From positions 1 to 35,146 of the forward strand of contig QHWR01000022.1 in assembly GCA_003223835.1 (NCBI GenBank): DNA of 35,146 nucleotides, written 5' to 3'. The notes under the pieces were generated by a model. It worked only from the letters and a program-made list of their open reading frames with translations, did not search any database and was not told where the DNA came from. Source of the DNA: Acidobacteriota bacterium. GTDB taxonomy: Bacteria > Acidobacteriota > Vicinamibacteria > Vicinamibacterales > 2-12-FULL-66-21. How positions within the stretch are numbered: position 1 is the first letter of the stretch; each line of letters begins with the position of its first letter. The translations under genes were made by a program, and so were the position numbers. This document shows positions 22,044 through 29,155 of this stretch, one piece after another.

Positions 22044-23599
22044 ATATCGCCGCGATTCTGCACGAGCAAGCGAAGACGCTCGGCGATCGCGCCGCGATTG
22101 TGGAGCGCGGCCGCACCATTTCGTTCGCCGAGCTGGACCGCGGCGCCGCCGCCGCCGCCGCTGATCTCGCCGCGGCGGGGCTCGAGCCGGGCATGCGGGC
22201 GCTGGTCTTCAGTCCGATGTCGATCGCGCTGTACATCACGTTGATCGGCTTGTTCCGGCTCGGGGTCACCGCCGTGTTCGTCGACCCGTCCGCCGGCAAG
22301 GAACGGCTGGCGCACTGCATCGCGCGCCTGCGCCCTGCCGCCTTCGTCGCCGTGCCGCGCGCGCATCTGATGCGGCTCGTTTCTCCGGCGCTGCGGGACA
22401 TTCCGATCGCGATCTGGATTGGGGGCTGTCTGCCTCTCACGGCGCGGGTGGCGCACCGCACCTGCGACGCCGCGGGTCCCGTGGAGTCCTGCTCACCCGA
22501 CACGCCGGCGATTGTTACGTTCACGAGCGGGAGCACCGGCGAACCGAAGGCCGTCGTCCGTACGCACGGGTTCCTGATCGCGCAGCACCGCGCGCTGGTC
22601 GAGAGCCTCGCGCTCGCGTCCGGCGAAACGGACCTGACGACGCTGCCGATCTTTCTGCTGGCAAACCTGGCGTCCGGGGTGACCAGCGTCATTCCCGACG
22701 CGGACCTCCGCGCGCCGGGCGCGATCGTCGCCGCGCCCGTCCTCGCGCAGATTGCCTCGCTCGCGCCCGACCGGATTGTCGCGTCGCCCGCCTTTCTCGA
22801 GCGGCTCGTCATGCGCGCGGCGCTCACCGGCGTCGGGCTCGACAGCTTCCGCCGCGTGTTCACCGGCGGCGCGCCCGTCTTCCCCGGGATGCTCGACGCG
22901 ATCGCGGCGCTCGCACCCGCCGCCGCCGTCGTGGCGGTGTACGGATCGACGGAAGCGGAGCCGATCGCGAGGGTCGATCGACGGGACATTCATGCGGAGG
23001 ACCGTGACGCGATGCGGCGCGGCGCGGGACTTCTCGTGGGAAGACCCGAGCCGTCCGTCGAAGTTCGCGTGCTTGCCGACCGATGGGGCACACCGCTCGG
23101 GCCCTGGTCGGCTGAAGACCTCGAACGCGAGCGCCTCGGCCCGAATCGGATCGGCGAAATCGTCGTGAGCGGCGACCATGTTCTCGCCGGATACCTCGAC
23201 GGCGCCGGAGACGAGGAAACGAAGATTCGGGTGGGCGCGCGCGTCTGGCACCGGACCGGAGACGCGGGTCGCTTCGACGAACACGGCCGGCTCTGGCTGC
23301 TCGGCCGCTGTGCGGCCCGCGTCGAGGACGAGCGCGGCGTGGTGTACCCGTTCGCGGTCGAGTGCGCCGCGTCCGACATCGCGGGCGTCCGCCGGACGGC
23401 GTTCGTCCTGCACCAGAAGCGGCGCGTCCTCGTCGTCGAGTTGCGGCACGGGGCGCCCGCGGCCGCGGCCGATGAATTGCTGCGCCACCTCGCGTGGGCG
23501 CACATCGATTCGATCCGCGTCGTGCCAAACATTCCAGTCGATCGGCGGCACAACGCAAAGGTGGACTATCCGGCGCTGCAGGCCCTGCTCGACCAGTGA
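22040..23599 (+). CDS. OleC-like AMP-dependent ligase
   Basis: 519 residues, ANL superfamily. Adenylation motifs: TFTSGSTGEPKAVV (about 160-173), YGSTEAEP (about 300), WHRTGDAGRFDEHGRLW and the C-terminal catalytic Lys in RRHNAKVDYP. Several stretches (VFVDPSAGKERLAHCI, GVTSVIPDAD, the AGYLDG region, IPVDRRHNAK) look closer to OleC, the beta-lactone synthetase of olefin biosynthesis, than to acetyl- or fatty-acyl-CoA synthetases. This similarity is from memory of the family and was not tested by alignment. OleA, OleB and OleD are absent. It may activate a beta-hydroxy acid or fatty acid as an acyl-adenylate and pass it to the GNAT, or close a beta-lactone. It is the last gene of the operon, 5 bp from the convergent hydrolase. 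Confidence 0.83.
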   Translation: MNIAAILHEQAKTLGDRAAIVERGRTISFAELDRGAAAAAADLAAAGLEPGMRALVFSPMSIALYITLIGLFRLGVTAVFVDPSAGKERLAHCIARLRPAAFVAVPRAHLMRLVSPALRDIPIAIWIGGCLPLTARVAHRTCDAAGPVESCSPDTPAIVTFTSGSTGEPKAVVRTHGFLIAQHRALVESLALASGETDLTTLPIFLLANLASGVTSVIPDADLRAPGAIVAAPVLAQIASLAPDRIVASPAFLERLVMRAALTGVGLDSFRRVFTGGAPVFPGMLDAIAALAPAAAVVAVYGSTEAEPIARVDRRDIHAEDRDAMRRGAGLLVGRPEPSVEVRVLADRWGTPLGPWSAEDLERERLGPNRIGEIVVSGDHVLAGYLDGAGDEETKIRVGARVWHRTGDAGRFDEHGRLWLLGRCAARVEDERGVVYPFAVECAASDIAGVRRTAFVLHQKRRVLVVELRHGAPAAAADELLRHLAWAHIDSIRVVPNIPVDRRHNAKVDYPALQALLDQ

Positions 23600-23604
23600 C
23601 GCGC

Positions 23605-24252
23605 TCATCCGCCATGCGCCAGGAACGGATTCGTCCGCCGCTCGCGGCCGATCGTCGTCGTCTCGCCGTGCCCTGAATACACCACGGTCTCGTCGGGAAA
23701 CCGGAACAGCACGTCGCGGATCGACTGCAGCAGGACGGGCAGGCTGCCGCCCGGCAGATCCGTCCGGCCGATCGATCCCGCGAACAACGTGTCGCCGACG
23801 AACAGCGTCGCGTTCGAATCCTCCTGGCGGCGCACGGCGAGACAGACGCCGCCGGGACAATGGCCCGGCGTGTGGTGCACGCGGACTTCGTATCGGCCGA
23901 ATCGCCACGGCCCTTCGCCGTCGTAGAAGAAATCCACCGGCGGTTGCGGACGGACCGGCAACCCGAATGCCTGTCCCTGCTGGACGACCGCCTCGTACAG
24001 GAAATTGTCGTCGCGGTGGAGACCCACCGGCGCGCCCGTCGCGCGCTTCGCGCGATCGACGCCGGTGATGTGATCGAGATGCGCGTGCGTGAGAAGGATG
24101 TATCGAATCGTCAGCCGATGATTCGCGGCGGCAAGCAGCAGGTCGTCAACCTCATCGCCCGGGTCGATGATGACGCCTTCCCGCGTCTCCTCGCAGCCGA
24201 TCACGAAACCGTTTTTGAAAAAGGGGGCGACGGCACGCTGCTCGAGAATCAT
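23605..24252 (-). CDS. Metallo-beta-lactamase-fold hydrolase, glyoxalase II-like
   Basis: 215 residues. Metal ligands: THAHLDH (HxHxDH), the His of HHTPGHCPGG, the Asp of FVGDTLFAGSIGRTDLPGG, and a final His in YSGHGETTTIG. This is the short glyoxalase II/YcbL type that hydrolyses S-lactoylglutathione or other thioesters. The start ATG 24252 (MILEQRAVAPF) fits the family; the open frame continues upstream to 24435 without recognisable protein. It converges on the OleC-like gene. A thioesterase role in that pathway is possible but not indicated by anything else. Confidence 0.85.
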   Translation of the reverse strand: MILEQRAVAPFFKNGFVIGCEETREGVIIDPGDEVDDLLLAAANHRLTIRYILLTHAHLDHITGVDRAKRATGAPVGLHRDDNFLYEAVVQQGQAFGLPVRPQPPVDFFYDGEGPWRFGRYEVRVHHTPGHCPGGVCLAVRRQEDSNATLFVGDTLFAGSIGRTDLPGGSLPVLLQSIRDVLFRFPDETVVYSGHGETTTIGRERRTNPFLAHGG

Positions 24253-24409
24253 CGGCGGATGACGGATGAGCGCCTGCGGCTCGAGCGAGGCGCGAAGTCG
24301 CCGAGCGAGAGCGAGCGGGGGTGGGGCCCCGCGAGCGCTGAGAAAAGATGACGCATGGGCGGTCGCACCGTGAGCCGATCTGCCCGCTATTTTCGCATTC
24401 CTGAGTGAG
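24253..24409. promoter_or_regulatory. Divergent intergenic region with heptamer repeat and -10 box
   Basis: 157 bp without a gene. GGATGAC-GGATGAG (24257-24270) is another copy of the heptamer family, next to the hydrolase start. A GC-rich stretch with palindrome GGGGCCCC lies at 24323-24330. TATTTT (24388-24393) is a likely -10 for the phosphatidyltransferase gene, giving a short leader that contains GAGTGAG as a possible Shine-Dalgarno sequence. Confidence 0.5.
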
Positions 24410-25087
24410 ATGAACGCAAATCCCACGATCGACACGACCGTTCGGGTGCATACCAGCTTGTTGGCAGCGGCGGAAAAGCGGCTCCTGATCCGTATCGCCG
24501 GGGCGTTGCCGCGAGGGGTGACTTCGGATCGTCTGACGGCGCTTGGCGCGGCGGCGATGGCGGGGGTCGGGCTGACGTTCGCGTTCGGCGGTTCGCACCC
24601 CGTGGCGGCGCTGCTGGTCGTGCTGTTCCTGGCCGTGAACTGGTTCGGCGACAGCCTGGACGGGACGCTCGCGCGCGTACGGCGGCAGGAACGTCCTCGC
24701 TATGGGTTCTATCTCGACCACGTGCTCGACGCGGCGGGCATGGGGGCGCTGGCGGCGGGTCTGATCGCCGGCGGCCTCATGTCGCCGATCGTCGGGCTCA
24801 CATTTCTGGCGGCCTACTATCTGCTGATGGTTGAAATCGCGCTGGCGACGCACGCGCTCGGGACGTTCCGTCTCTCGTTCTGGCACGTCGGCCCGACGGA
24901 ACTTCGAATCGTCCTCGCCGCGGGCGCGCTGGCAGCGGTCCGATCGCCGGTCGTCGACGTTGCCGGCTGGCACGCGCGCCTGTTCGACATCGGCGGCGTT
25001 GTCGCGACGGCGGGTCTGCTGCTGACGTTCGTGATCTCGGCGATCTCGAACACGCGCGAGCTGTCGCGCCGCGAGCCCATTCGCTGA
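24410..25087 (+). CDS. CDP-alcohol phosphatidyltransferase
   Basis: 225 residues with about six membrane spans. The family signature D-x2-D-G-x2-A-R-(x)-G-x3-D-x3-D is complete: D81, D84-G85, A88-R89, G99, D103, D107; the Arg-to-Gly spacer is 9 residues rather than the common 8. These enzymes move a phosphatidyl (or other CDP-linked) group to an alcohol such as glycerol 3-phosphate, inositol or serine. The alcohol cannot be told from sequence. It lies near the seven-gene operon but in a separate unit. Confidence 0.85.
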   Translation: MNANPTIDTTVRVHTSLLAAAEKRLLIRIAGALPRGVTSDRLTALGAAAMAGVGLTFAFGGSHPVAALLVVLFLAVNWFGDSLDGTLARVRRQERPRYGFYLDHVLDAAGMGALAAGLIAGGLMSPIVGLTFLAAYYLLMVEIALATHALGTFRLSFWHVGPTELRIVLAAGALAAVRSPVVDVAGWHARLFDIGGVVATAGLLLTFVISAISNTRELSRREPIR

Positions 25088-25102
25088 TTCACCAATTCAC
25101 CG
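25087..25102. repeat. Octamer repeat ATTCACCA x2
   Basis: ATTCACCA followed by ATTCACCG, the same unit as at 3858-3897. It begins at the last base of the phosphatidyltransferase stop codon and runs into the next -10 box. Confidence 0.7.
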
Positions 25103-25104
25103 AT

Positions 25105-25110
25105 TACAAT
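25105..25110 (+). promoter_or_regulatory. -10 box of the receiver-like gene
   Basis: TACAAT ends 7 bp before ATG 25118, which favours that ATG over 25109 (inside the box) and predicts a leaderless mRNA. Confidence 0.5.
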
Positions 25111-25117
25111 GTCCTTC

Positions 25118-25483
25118 ATGGTTCTCGTCGCCGTGGACGACCTGTTGTTCAGCTCGAAGATTCGGGCGACCGCGAAGCAGCTCGGGGTGGACGTGCAGTT
25201 CGCGCGGACGCCGGAAGAAATCCTCTCCCAGGTGAAGGCGCTGAAACCGGCGCTCGCGATTTTCGATTTGAACAGCGCGAAGACCGACCCCATCGCCACG
25301 ATTTCGGCGCTGAAACGTGACCCCGGCGCGACCGGCGTCCGCGCGATTGGCTTCGCCTCGCACGTGCACACGGATCTGATCGCCGCGGCGCGCGCCGCGG
25401 GGGCCGACGACGTGTTGCCGCGATCCGCGTTTGCGGGCCGCCTCGCGGAGATCCTGCAGGCGGCGCATCCTTCCCGACCCTGA
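25118..25483 (+). CDS. Stand-alone receiver-like (CheY-fold) domain
   Basis: 121 residues. The pattern is that of a response-regulator receiver: acidic pair D7-D8, a possible phospho-acceptor D50 in LAIFDLNS, Ser81 in IGFASH, then AGADDVLPRSAF. The Lys that follows the last strand in true receivers (K-P-F context) is replaced by Arg102, so phosphorylation-driven switching is doubtful. No output domain and no kinase is adjacent. ATG 25118 is chosen over ATG 25109 because the latter lies within the -10 box. The TGA stop overlaps the next gene's start as CTGA. Confidence 0.75.
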   Translation: MVLVAVDDLLFSSKIRATAKQLGVDVQFARTPEEILSQVKALKPALAIFDLNSAKTDPIATISALKRDPGATGVRAIGFASHVHTDLIAAARAAGADDVLPRSAFAGRLAEILQAAHPSRP

Positions 25484-26451
25484 TTACCCTCGACGCGATT
25501 CAGGCGGCGGCCGCACGCCTGCGAGGCCGCATCGCGCGGACGCCGCTTCGCCGATCGGACTGGCTGTCGCACGCGTCGGACGGCGACGTCCATCTGAAGC
25601 TCGAGGTCGTCCAGCCGGCCGCCTCGTACAAGATCCGCGGCGCGTTCAACGCGGCGCTGTGCGTCGTCGAGCGCGCCGGGGGGACGCCGCCGCCGCTCAT
25701 CACCGCATCCGCCGGCAATCACGGACGCGCGCTCGCGTATGCGGCGCGCGCGCTGGGCTTGAAGCTGACGGTCTTCATCGCCGCAGAGGCGCCGCGCGCG
25801 AAAGTGGACGCGATCCGCGAGGCGGGCGCCGAGCTGCGGCCGTGCCGCGATTACGACGAGGCGGAGGCGCGCGCGAAAGCGGCGGCGGCCGCGGGGGACG
25901 GGCTCTTCATCTCGCCGTATTCACACCCCGACGTGATCGCAGGCGCGGGCACGATTGGCGTGGAGCTGGTCGAGGACGCCGCCGGCCTCGACGCGGTGAT
26001 CGTGCCGGTCGGCGGCGGTGGCCTGATCAGCGGCATCGGCGTCGCGGTGAAGGCGCTCGCGCCCGCGACACGCGTCATCGGCGTCGAGGTGAGCGCGTCC
26101 TGTCCGTTCACGCGCAGCCTCGAAGCCGGCCGCCTCGTTCACATCGACGTCGCGCCGACGCTCGCGGACGGCCTCGCGGGCAACCTCGATCCCGACACCA
26201 TCACCTTCGACCTCGTTCGCGCGGTCGTCGACGGCATCGTTGTCGTCGGCGAACCCGCGCTCCGCCGCGGCGTCTCCGACATCGTCCGGCACGAACACCT
26301 CATCGTCGAAGGCGCCGCCGCAACAGGTCCCGCGGCGATCGTCACGAAGAAGATCGACCTGAAGGGTCAGCGCGCGGCCGTGATTCTGAGCGGGGCGAAC
26401 ATCGATACGAGAAAGCTGGTGGAGATTCTGGCCGGCTCGGATGGGGGATGA
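25480..26451 (+). CDS. Threonine/serine dehydratase (PLP fold type II), apparent CTG start
   Basis: 323 residues, without the C-terminal ACT regulatory domain, so of catabolic TdcB/serine racemase size. PLP Lys51 in [21 protein letters not shown] (77-89), the PLP-phosphate loop [10 protein letters not shown] and the late LSGANID are present. Removes ammonia from threonine or serine; a racemase activity cannot be excluded. The family start (M-I-T-L-D) aligns with CTG 25480, which overlaps the preceding stop as CTGA. There is no ATG, GTG or TTG in this frame between the upstream stop and the internal TTG at 25759, which is too late because it would remove the PLP Lys. Confidence 0.85.
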   Translation: MITLDAIQAAAARLRGRIARTPLRRSDWLSHASDGDVHLKLEVVQPAASYKIRGAFNAALCVVERAGGTPPPLITASAGNHGRALAYAARALGLKLTVFIAAEAPRAKVDAIREAGAELRPCRDYDEAEARAKAAAAAGDGLFISPYSHPDVIAGAGTIGVELVEDAAGLDAVIVPVGGGGLISGIGVAVKALAPATRVIGVEVSASCPFTRSLEAGRLVHIDVAPTLADGLAGNLDPDTITFDLVRAVVDGIVVVGEPALRRGVSDIVRHEHLIVEGAAATGPAAIVTKKIDLKGQRAAVILSGANIDTRKLVEILAGSDGG

Positions 26452-26452
26452 G

Positions 26453-26494
26453 GTCCATCGTCCATCCCTCATCGTCATCCGTCATCCGTCATCG
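26453..26494. repeat. Heptamer tandem repeat, six units
   Basis: Six 7-bp units in register: GTCCATC x2, CCTCATC, GTCATCC x2, GTCATCG. It fills the gap between the convergent dehydratase and kinase-like genes and contributes the kinase stop codon. Same unit as 544-578. Confidence 0.9.
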
Positions 26495-27469
26495 ACTGAG
26501 CCACCACCACACGACGGCGGCGGCGCCGGCCGCCGCGGCGAGGCCGCCGAGCACGAGGCCGAGGCCGGCCTTGTCGGGGGACTCGTCGAGCGGCATGAGG
26601 ACGGACGGTTCGGTGGCGTCGCCGGTGCGCACGTCGAGCATGGCGCCGACGCTGCGCAGTTCGGCGGCAAACGACGCGGCGCTCTGCTGTCGCGTGTCGA
26701 GGTCGCGCGCGAGCGCGCGCAGCAGGATCGGATCGATTTCCGGCGAGACCCCAAGCGCCGTTTCGGATGGCGGCGCGATTTTCCCCTGGATCACGTTGAC
26801 GACCGTCTCGGCGGCGGTCGCGCCCGCGAACGGGTTCTTGCCCGCCAACATCTCGTAGATGATCGTGCCGAGCGTGAACACGTCGGTGCGCGCGTCCACG
26901 GCGCCCCCGATGGCCTGCTCGGGGGAGAGATACGCCAGCACGCGCCGCGCTTCGGGCGGCAGCGCGTCCGGTTCGCGCGCGGCGCGCGCGCGAAGGGCGC
27001 CGCCGCGGGTCCAGCGCGCGAGGCCGAAATCGAGAATCTTCGCGCTGCCTTTCGCGGTCACCATGATCGTGTCCAGACGGAGATCGCCGTGGACGATGCC
27101 GTGCGCGTGCGCGTCGGCGACGGCGTCCGCAAGCTGCACGGCGATGTCGAGGGCGCGACGTGGATGCAGCGGGCCGCTGGCCATTTCCTCGCCGAGCGTA
27201 CGGCCGTCGGCGAATTCATAGGCGAGGTACAGGCGGCCGTCCGCCTCGCCGACATCGAAAAGCGTCGCGATGTTCGGGTGGGACAGGGCCGAGACGGCCT
27301 GCGCGTCCTCGAGCAGCCGCGCACGGCGCGCCGGATCCTCCACGAGCGCGGGCGGGATCAATTTGATGGCGACCGTGCGGCCAACCCGCGTGTCGCGCGC
27401 GCGGTGCACTTCGCCGAGATCCCCGTCGGCGATGTGCTCGAGCAGGTTGTAATGCGCGACTGAGGTCAT
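26489..27469 (-). CDS. Ser/Thr kinase-like protein, probable pseudokinase with C-terminal membrane anchor
   Basis: 326 residues. The kinase fold is clear: VAIK with K36, C-helix E54, DFG 147-149, YLSPEQ in the activation segment, DVFTLG near 196-201. Key positions are altered. The glycine loop reads ADGDLGEV (first Gly lost). The catalytic loop reads HGDLRLDT instead of HRDLKPEN, keeping Asp129 but changing the loop Lys to Arg131 and the Mg-binding Asn to Thr134. Weak or no catalysis is therefore likely. A hydrophobic segment (about 303-323) ends the protein, tethering it to the membrane with the kinase domain in the cytosol. A TATGCT box 9 bp before ATG 27469 suggests a leaderless mRNA. Confidence 0.85.
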   Translation of the reverse strand: MTSVAHYNLLEHIADGDLGEVHRARDTRVGRTVAIKLIPPALVEDPARRARLLEDAQAVSALSHPNIATLFDVGEADGRLYLAYEFADGRTLGEEMASGPLHPRRALDIAVQLADAVADAHAHGIVHGDLRLDTIMVTAKGSAKILDFGLARWTRGGALRARAAREPDALPPEARRVLAYLSPEQAIGGAVDARTDVFTLGTIIYEMLAGKNPFAGATAAETVVNVIQGKIAPPSETALGVSPEIDPILLRALARDLDTRQQSAASFAAELRSVGAMLDVRTGDATEPSVLMPLDESPDKAGLGLVLGGLAAAAGAAAVVWWWLSR

Positions 27470-27478
27470 GCGGGATCC

Positions 27479-27484
27479 AGCATA
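27479..27484 (-). promoter_or_regulatory. Candidate -10 box of the kinase-like gene
   Basis: TATGCT on the minus strand, separated by 9 bp from the ATG at 27469. It fits the TANNNT pattern seen before other genes of this window. Confidence 0.4.
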
Positions 27485-27527
27485 GGACCACTGAAGAACG
27501 CGGCACAACTGAGCGCGAGACGACGGC

Positions 27528-28232
27528 TCACTTGCGCGGTCTGGACGGGCGAAGCTCCACGCGGCTCGGCAGGCTGCGCGGATCGTGCGCGATGAGATCC
27601 ACGACGACGCGCGCGACGTCTTGCGGCGAGAGCTTCCAGTCCGCTTCGCCGCCGACGCCGCGGTCGCCGAAGCCCGTCGAGACCGATCCGGGCATGATGT
27701 AGCTGACCCGGATGTTGTCGTAGCGGACCTCCTGCATCAGCGCCTCGCTGAACGCATTGAGGCCGCTCTTCGACGCGCAGTACGCCGCGCCGCCGGCGAA
27801 CGCGTTCTTGCCGGCGAGGCTGCTGATGTTGACAATCCACCCGGCGCCGCGCCGGCGCAGGTGCGGAATCGCCGCGTGGCAGCAGTAGAAGACGGCGCTC
27901 AGGTTGGTGTCGATGACCTGGCGCCACTCGTCCACGGACATATCGGCAACGTTCGCGAACCGGCCCACGCCGGCATTGTTGACCAGGATGTCGAGGCCGC
28001 CGAAGCGCGTCGCCGCTTCGTCCATCAGCCTGGCGGCGTCCGCCGGGTTGCGGACGTCGGCGGCGACGGCATGCACCGCCGCGCCGGCGTTCAGCGTCCG
28101 CGCCGCGCGGTCCAGCTCGTTCGCGTTTCTCGCGGCGATGGCGACGCGGCACCCGCCGTCGAGGAGCGCGCGCGCGATGGCCCACCCGATGCCTTTCGAC
28201 GCGCCGGTCACCACCGCAACTTTGTCAGACAT
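27528..28232 (-). CDS. Short-chain dehydrogenase/reductase, classical type
   Basis: 234 residues. Cofactor motif TGASKGIG (9-16), NNAG (85-88), and a catalytic set Asn110, Ser137/138, Tyr151, Lys155 (YCASK). The Arg in AARN after strand 2 fits NADP(H) preference. The substrate is not inferable; sequences such as DMSVDEWRQVIDTNLSAVF are generic to 3-ketoacyl reductase-like SDRs. A GAGG lies 11 nt before the ATG, preceded by a TAGACT -10-like box formed by the heptamer repeat. The pseudokinase gene follows 58 bp downstream on the same strand. Confidence 0.88.
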   Translation of the reverse strand: MSDKVAVVTGASKGIGWAIARALLDGGCRVAIAARNANELDRAARTLNAGAAVHAVAADVRNPADAARLMDEAATRFGGLDILVNNAGVGRFANVADMSVDEWRQVIDTNLSAVFYCCHAAIPHLRRRGAGWIVNISSLAGKNAFAGGAAYCASKSGLNAFSEALMQEVRYDNIRVSYIMPGSVSTGFGDRGVGGEADWKLSPQDVARVVVDLIAHDPRSLPSRVELRPSRPRK

Positions 28233-28253
28233 AAAAGGCCGTACCTCAAGCCC

Positions 28254-28274
28254 AAAGTCTAAAGCCTAAAGCCT
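28254..28274. repeat. Heptamer tandem repeat AAAGCCT x3
   Basis: AAAGTCT followed by two AAAGCCT units, with a decayed copy before them. It lies in the divergent gap between the SDR and MDH-like genes; on the minus strand it contains TAGACT. Confidence 0.85.
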
Positions 28275-28288
28275 TGTCGTCGATTTCA

Positions 28289-28294
28289 TACAAT
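28289..28294 (+). promoter_or_regulatory. -10 box of the MDH-like gene
   Basis: TACAAT ends 11 bp before ATG 28306; the predicted leader is only about 5 nt and holds no Shine-Dalgarno sequence. Confidence 0.5.
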
Positions 28295-28305
28295 ACTCAG
28301 GCCCC

Positions 28306-29148
28306 ATGTCGTTTGTCGCCATCATCGGCGCTGGCGCGATCGGCGGTGCGCTCGCGCACAAGCTCGCGCAGCGATCCCGCGTTGCGGACGTGCGTCTCAT
28401 CGATCCGCACGCGACGATCGCCGCGGGCAAGGCGCTCGACATCCTGCAGGCTTCGCCCATCGAATCTTCCAGCACGGCCGTGACCTCGTCCACCTCGTTC
28501 GCGGCCGCAGGTGGAGCCTCGGCAATCGTCGTCGCCGATCCGATCGACGGCGGCGAACTGGCGGGCGAGAACGGACTGAGCGTCGTGCGGCAGCTCGTGC
28601 GCCTCGACGCCGCCGCGCCGCTCCTGTTCGCCGGGGCGCGCCAACGCGAGCTGCTGATGCGCGCCGTTCGGGAGCTGCACGTCGATCGCCGGCGCGTGCT
28701 CGGCTCCGCGCCGTACGCGCTGGAATCCGCGGTCCGCGCCGTGACGGCGGTCATGGTCGATGCATCGCCCGTGGATTTGTCGATTGGGGTATATGGCGTG
28801 CCGCCGAAGTCGGCGGTCGTCGCCTGGCAGGCCGCGACGCTCACGGGTCGGCCGCTGTCGTCGCATCTGGCGCCGCATCACATGGCCGCGATCTCCGCGC
28901 GCGTGTCGAGCCTGTGGCCGCTCGACGCGTACGCCCTCGCGAGCGCGGCGGCGCGCGTCGCGGAAGCGCTCGTCGACGGCTCGCGCCGCCGTTTCACGTG
29001 CTTCGCGGTGCTGGAATCAACCTCGGCCGGCCGCGACGTCGCCGCCGCCGTGCCGGTCGAGATTCAACGAGGGGGAATCAGGACGATTGAAGAACCGGCG
29101 CTGACGCGCCAGGAACGAACCGCCTTTGAGAATGCGCTCGCGCGGTGA
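28306..29148 (+). CDS. Malate/lactate dehydrogenase-like protein lacking the catalytic histidine
   Basis: 280 residues against about 310 in MDH/LDH. The N-terminal NAD site is good: GAGAIGG (8-14), Asp33 ending strand 2, and AAGKALDILQASP (39-51), a typical MDH segment. The active site is not. The usual G-x-H-G-D motif reads GVYGVPP (161-167), so the proton-relay His is Tyr; the mobile loop with substrate-binding Arg is replaced by VVADPIDGGELAGENG. It may bind NAD without MDH activity, or act on another substrate. It converges on the sigma factor gene with 7 bp between. Confidence 0.72.
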   Translation: MSFVAIIGAGAIGGALAHKLAQRSRVADVRLIDPHATIAAGKALDILQASPIESSSTAVTSSTSFAAAGGASAIVVADPIDGGELAGENGLSVVRQLVRLDAAAPLLFAGARQRELLMRAVRELHVDRRRVLGSAPYALESAVRAVTAVMVDASPVDLSIGVYGVPPKSAVVAWQAATLTGRPLSSHLAPHHMAAISARVSSLWPLDAYALASAAARVAEALVDGSRRRFTCFAVLESTSAGRDVAAAVPVEIQRGGIRTIEEPALTRQERTAFENALAR

Positions 29149-29155
29149 AAATTGC

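Noticed and set aside
24253-24435. N-terminal extension of the metallo-beta-lactamase protein up to 24435
   Set aside because: The extra 61 residues look like translated intergenic repeat and GC-rich filler; the family start is MILEQ at 24252.
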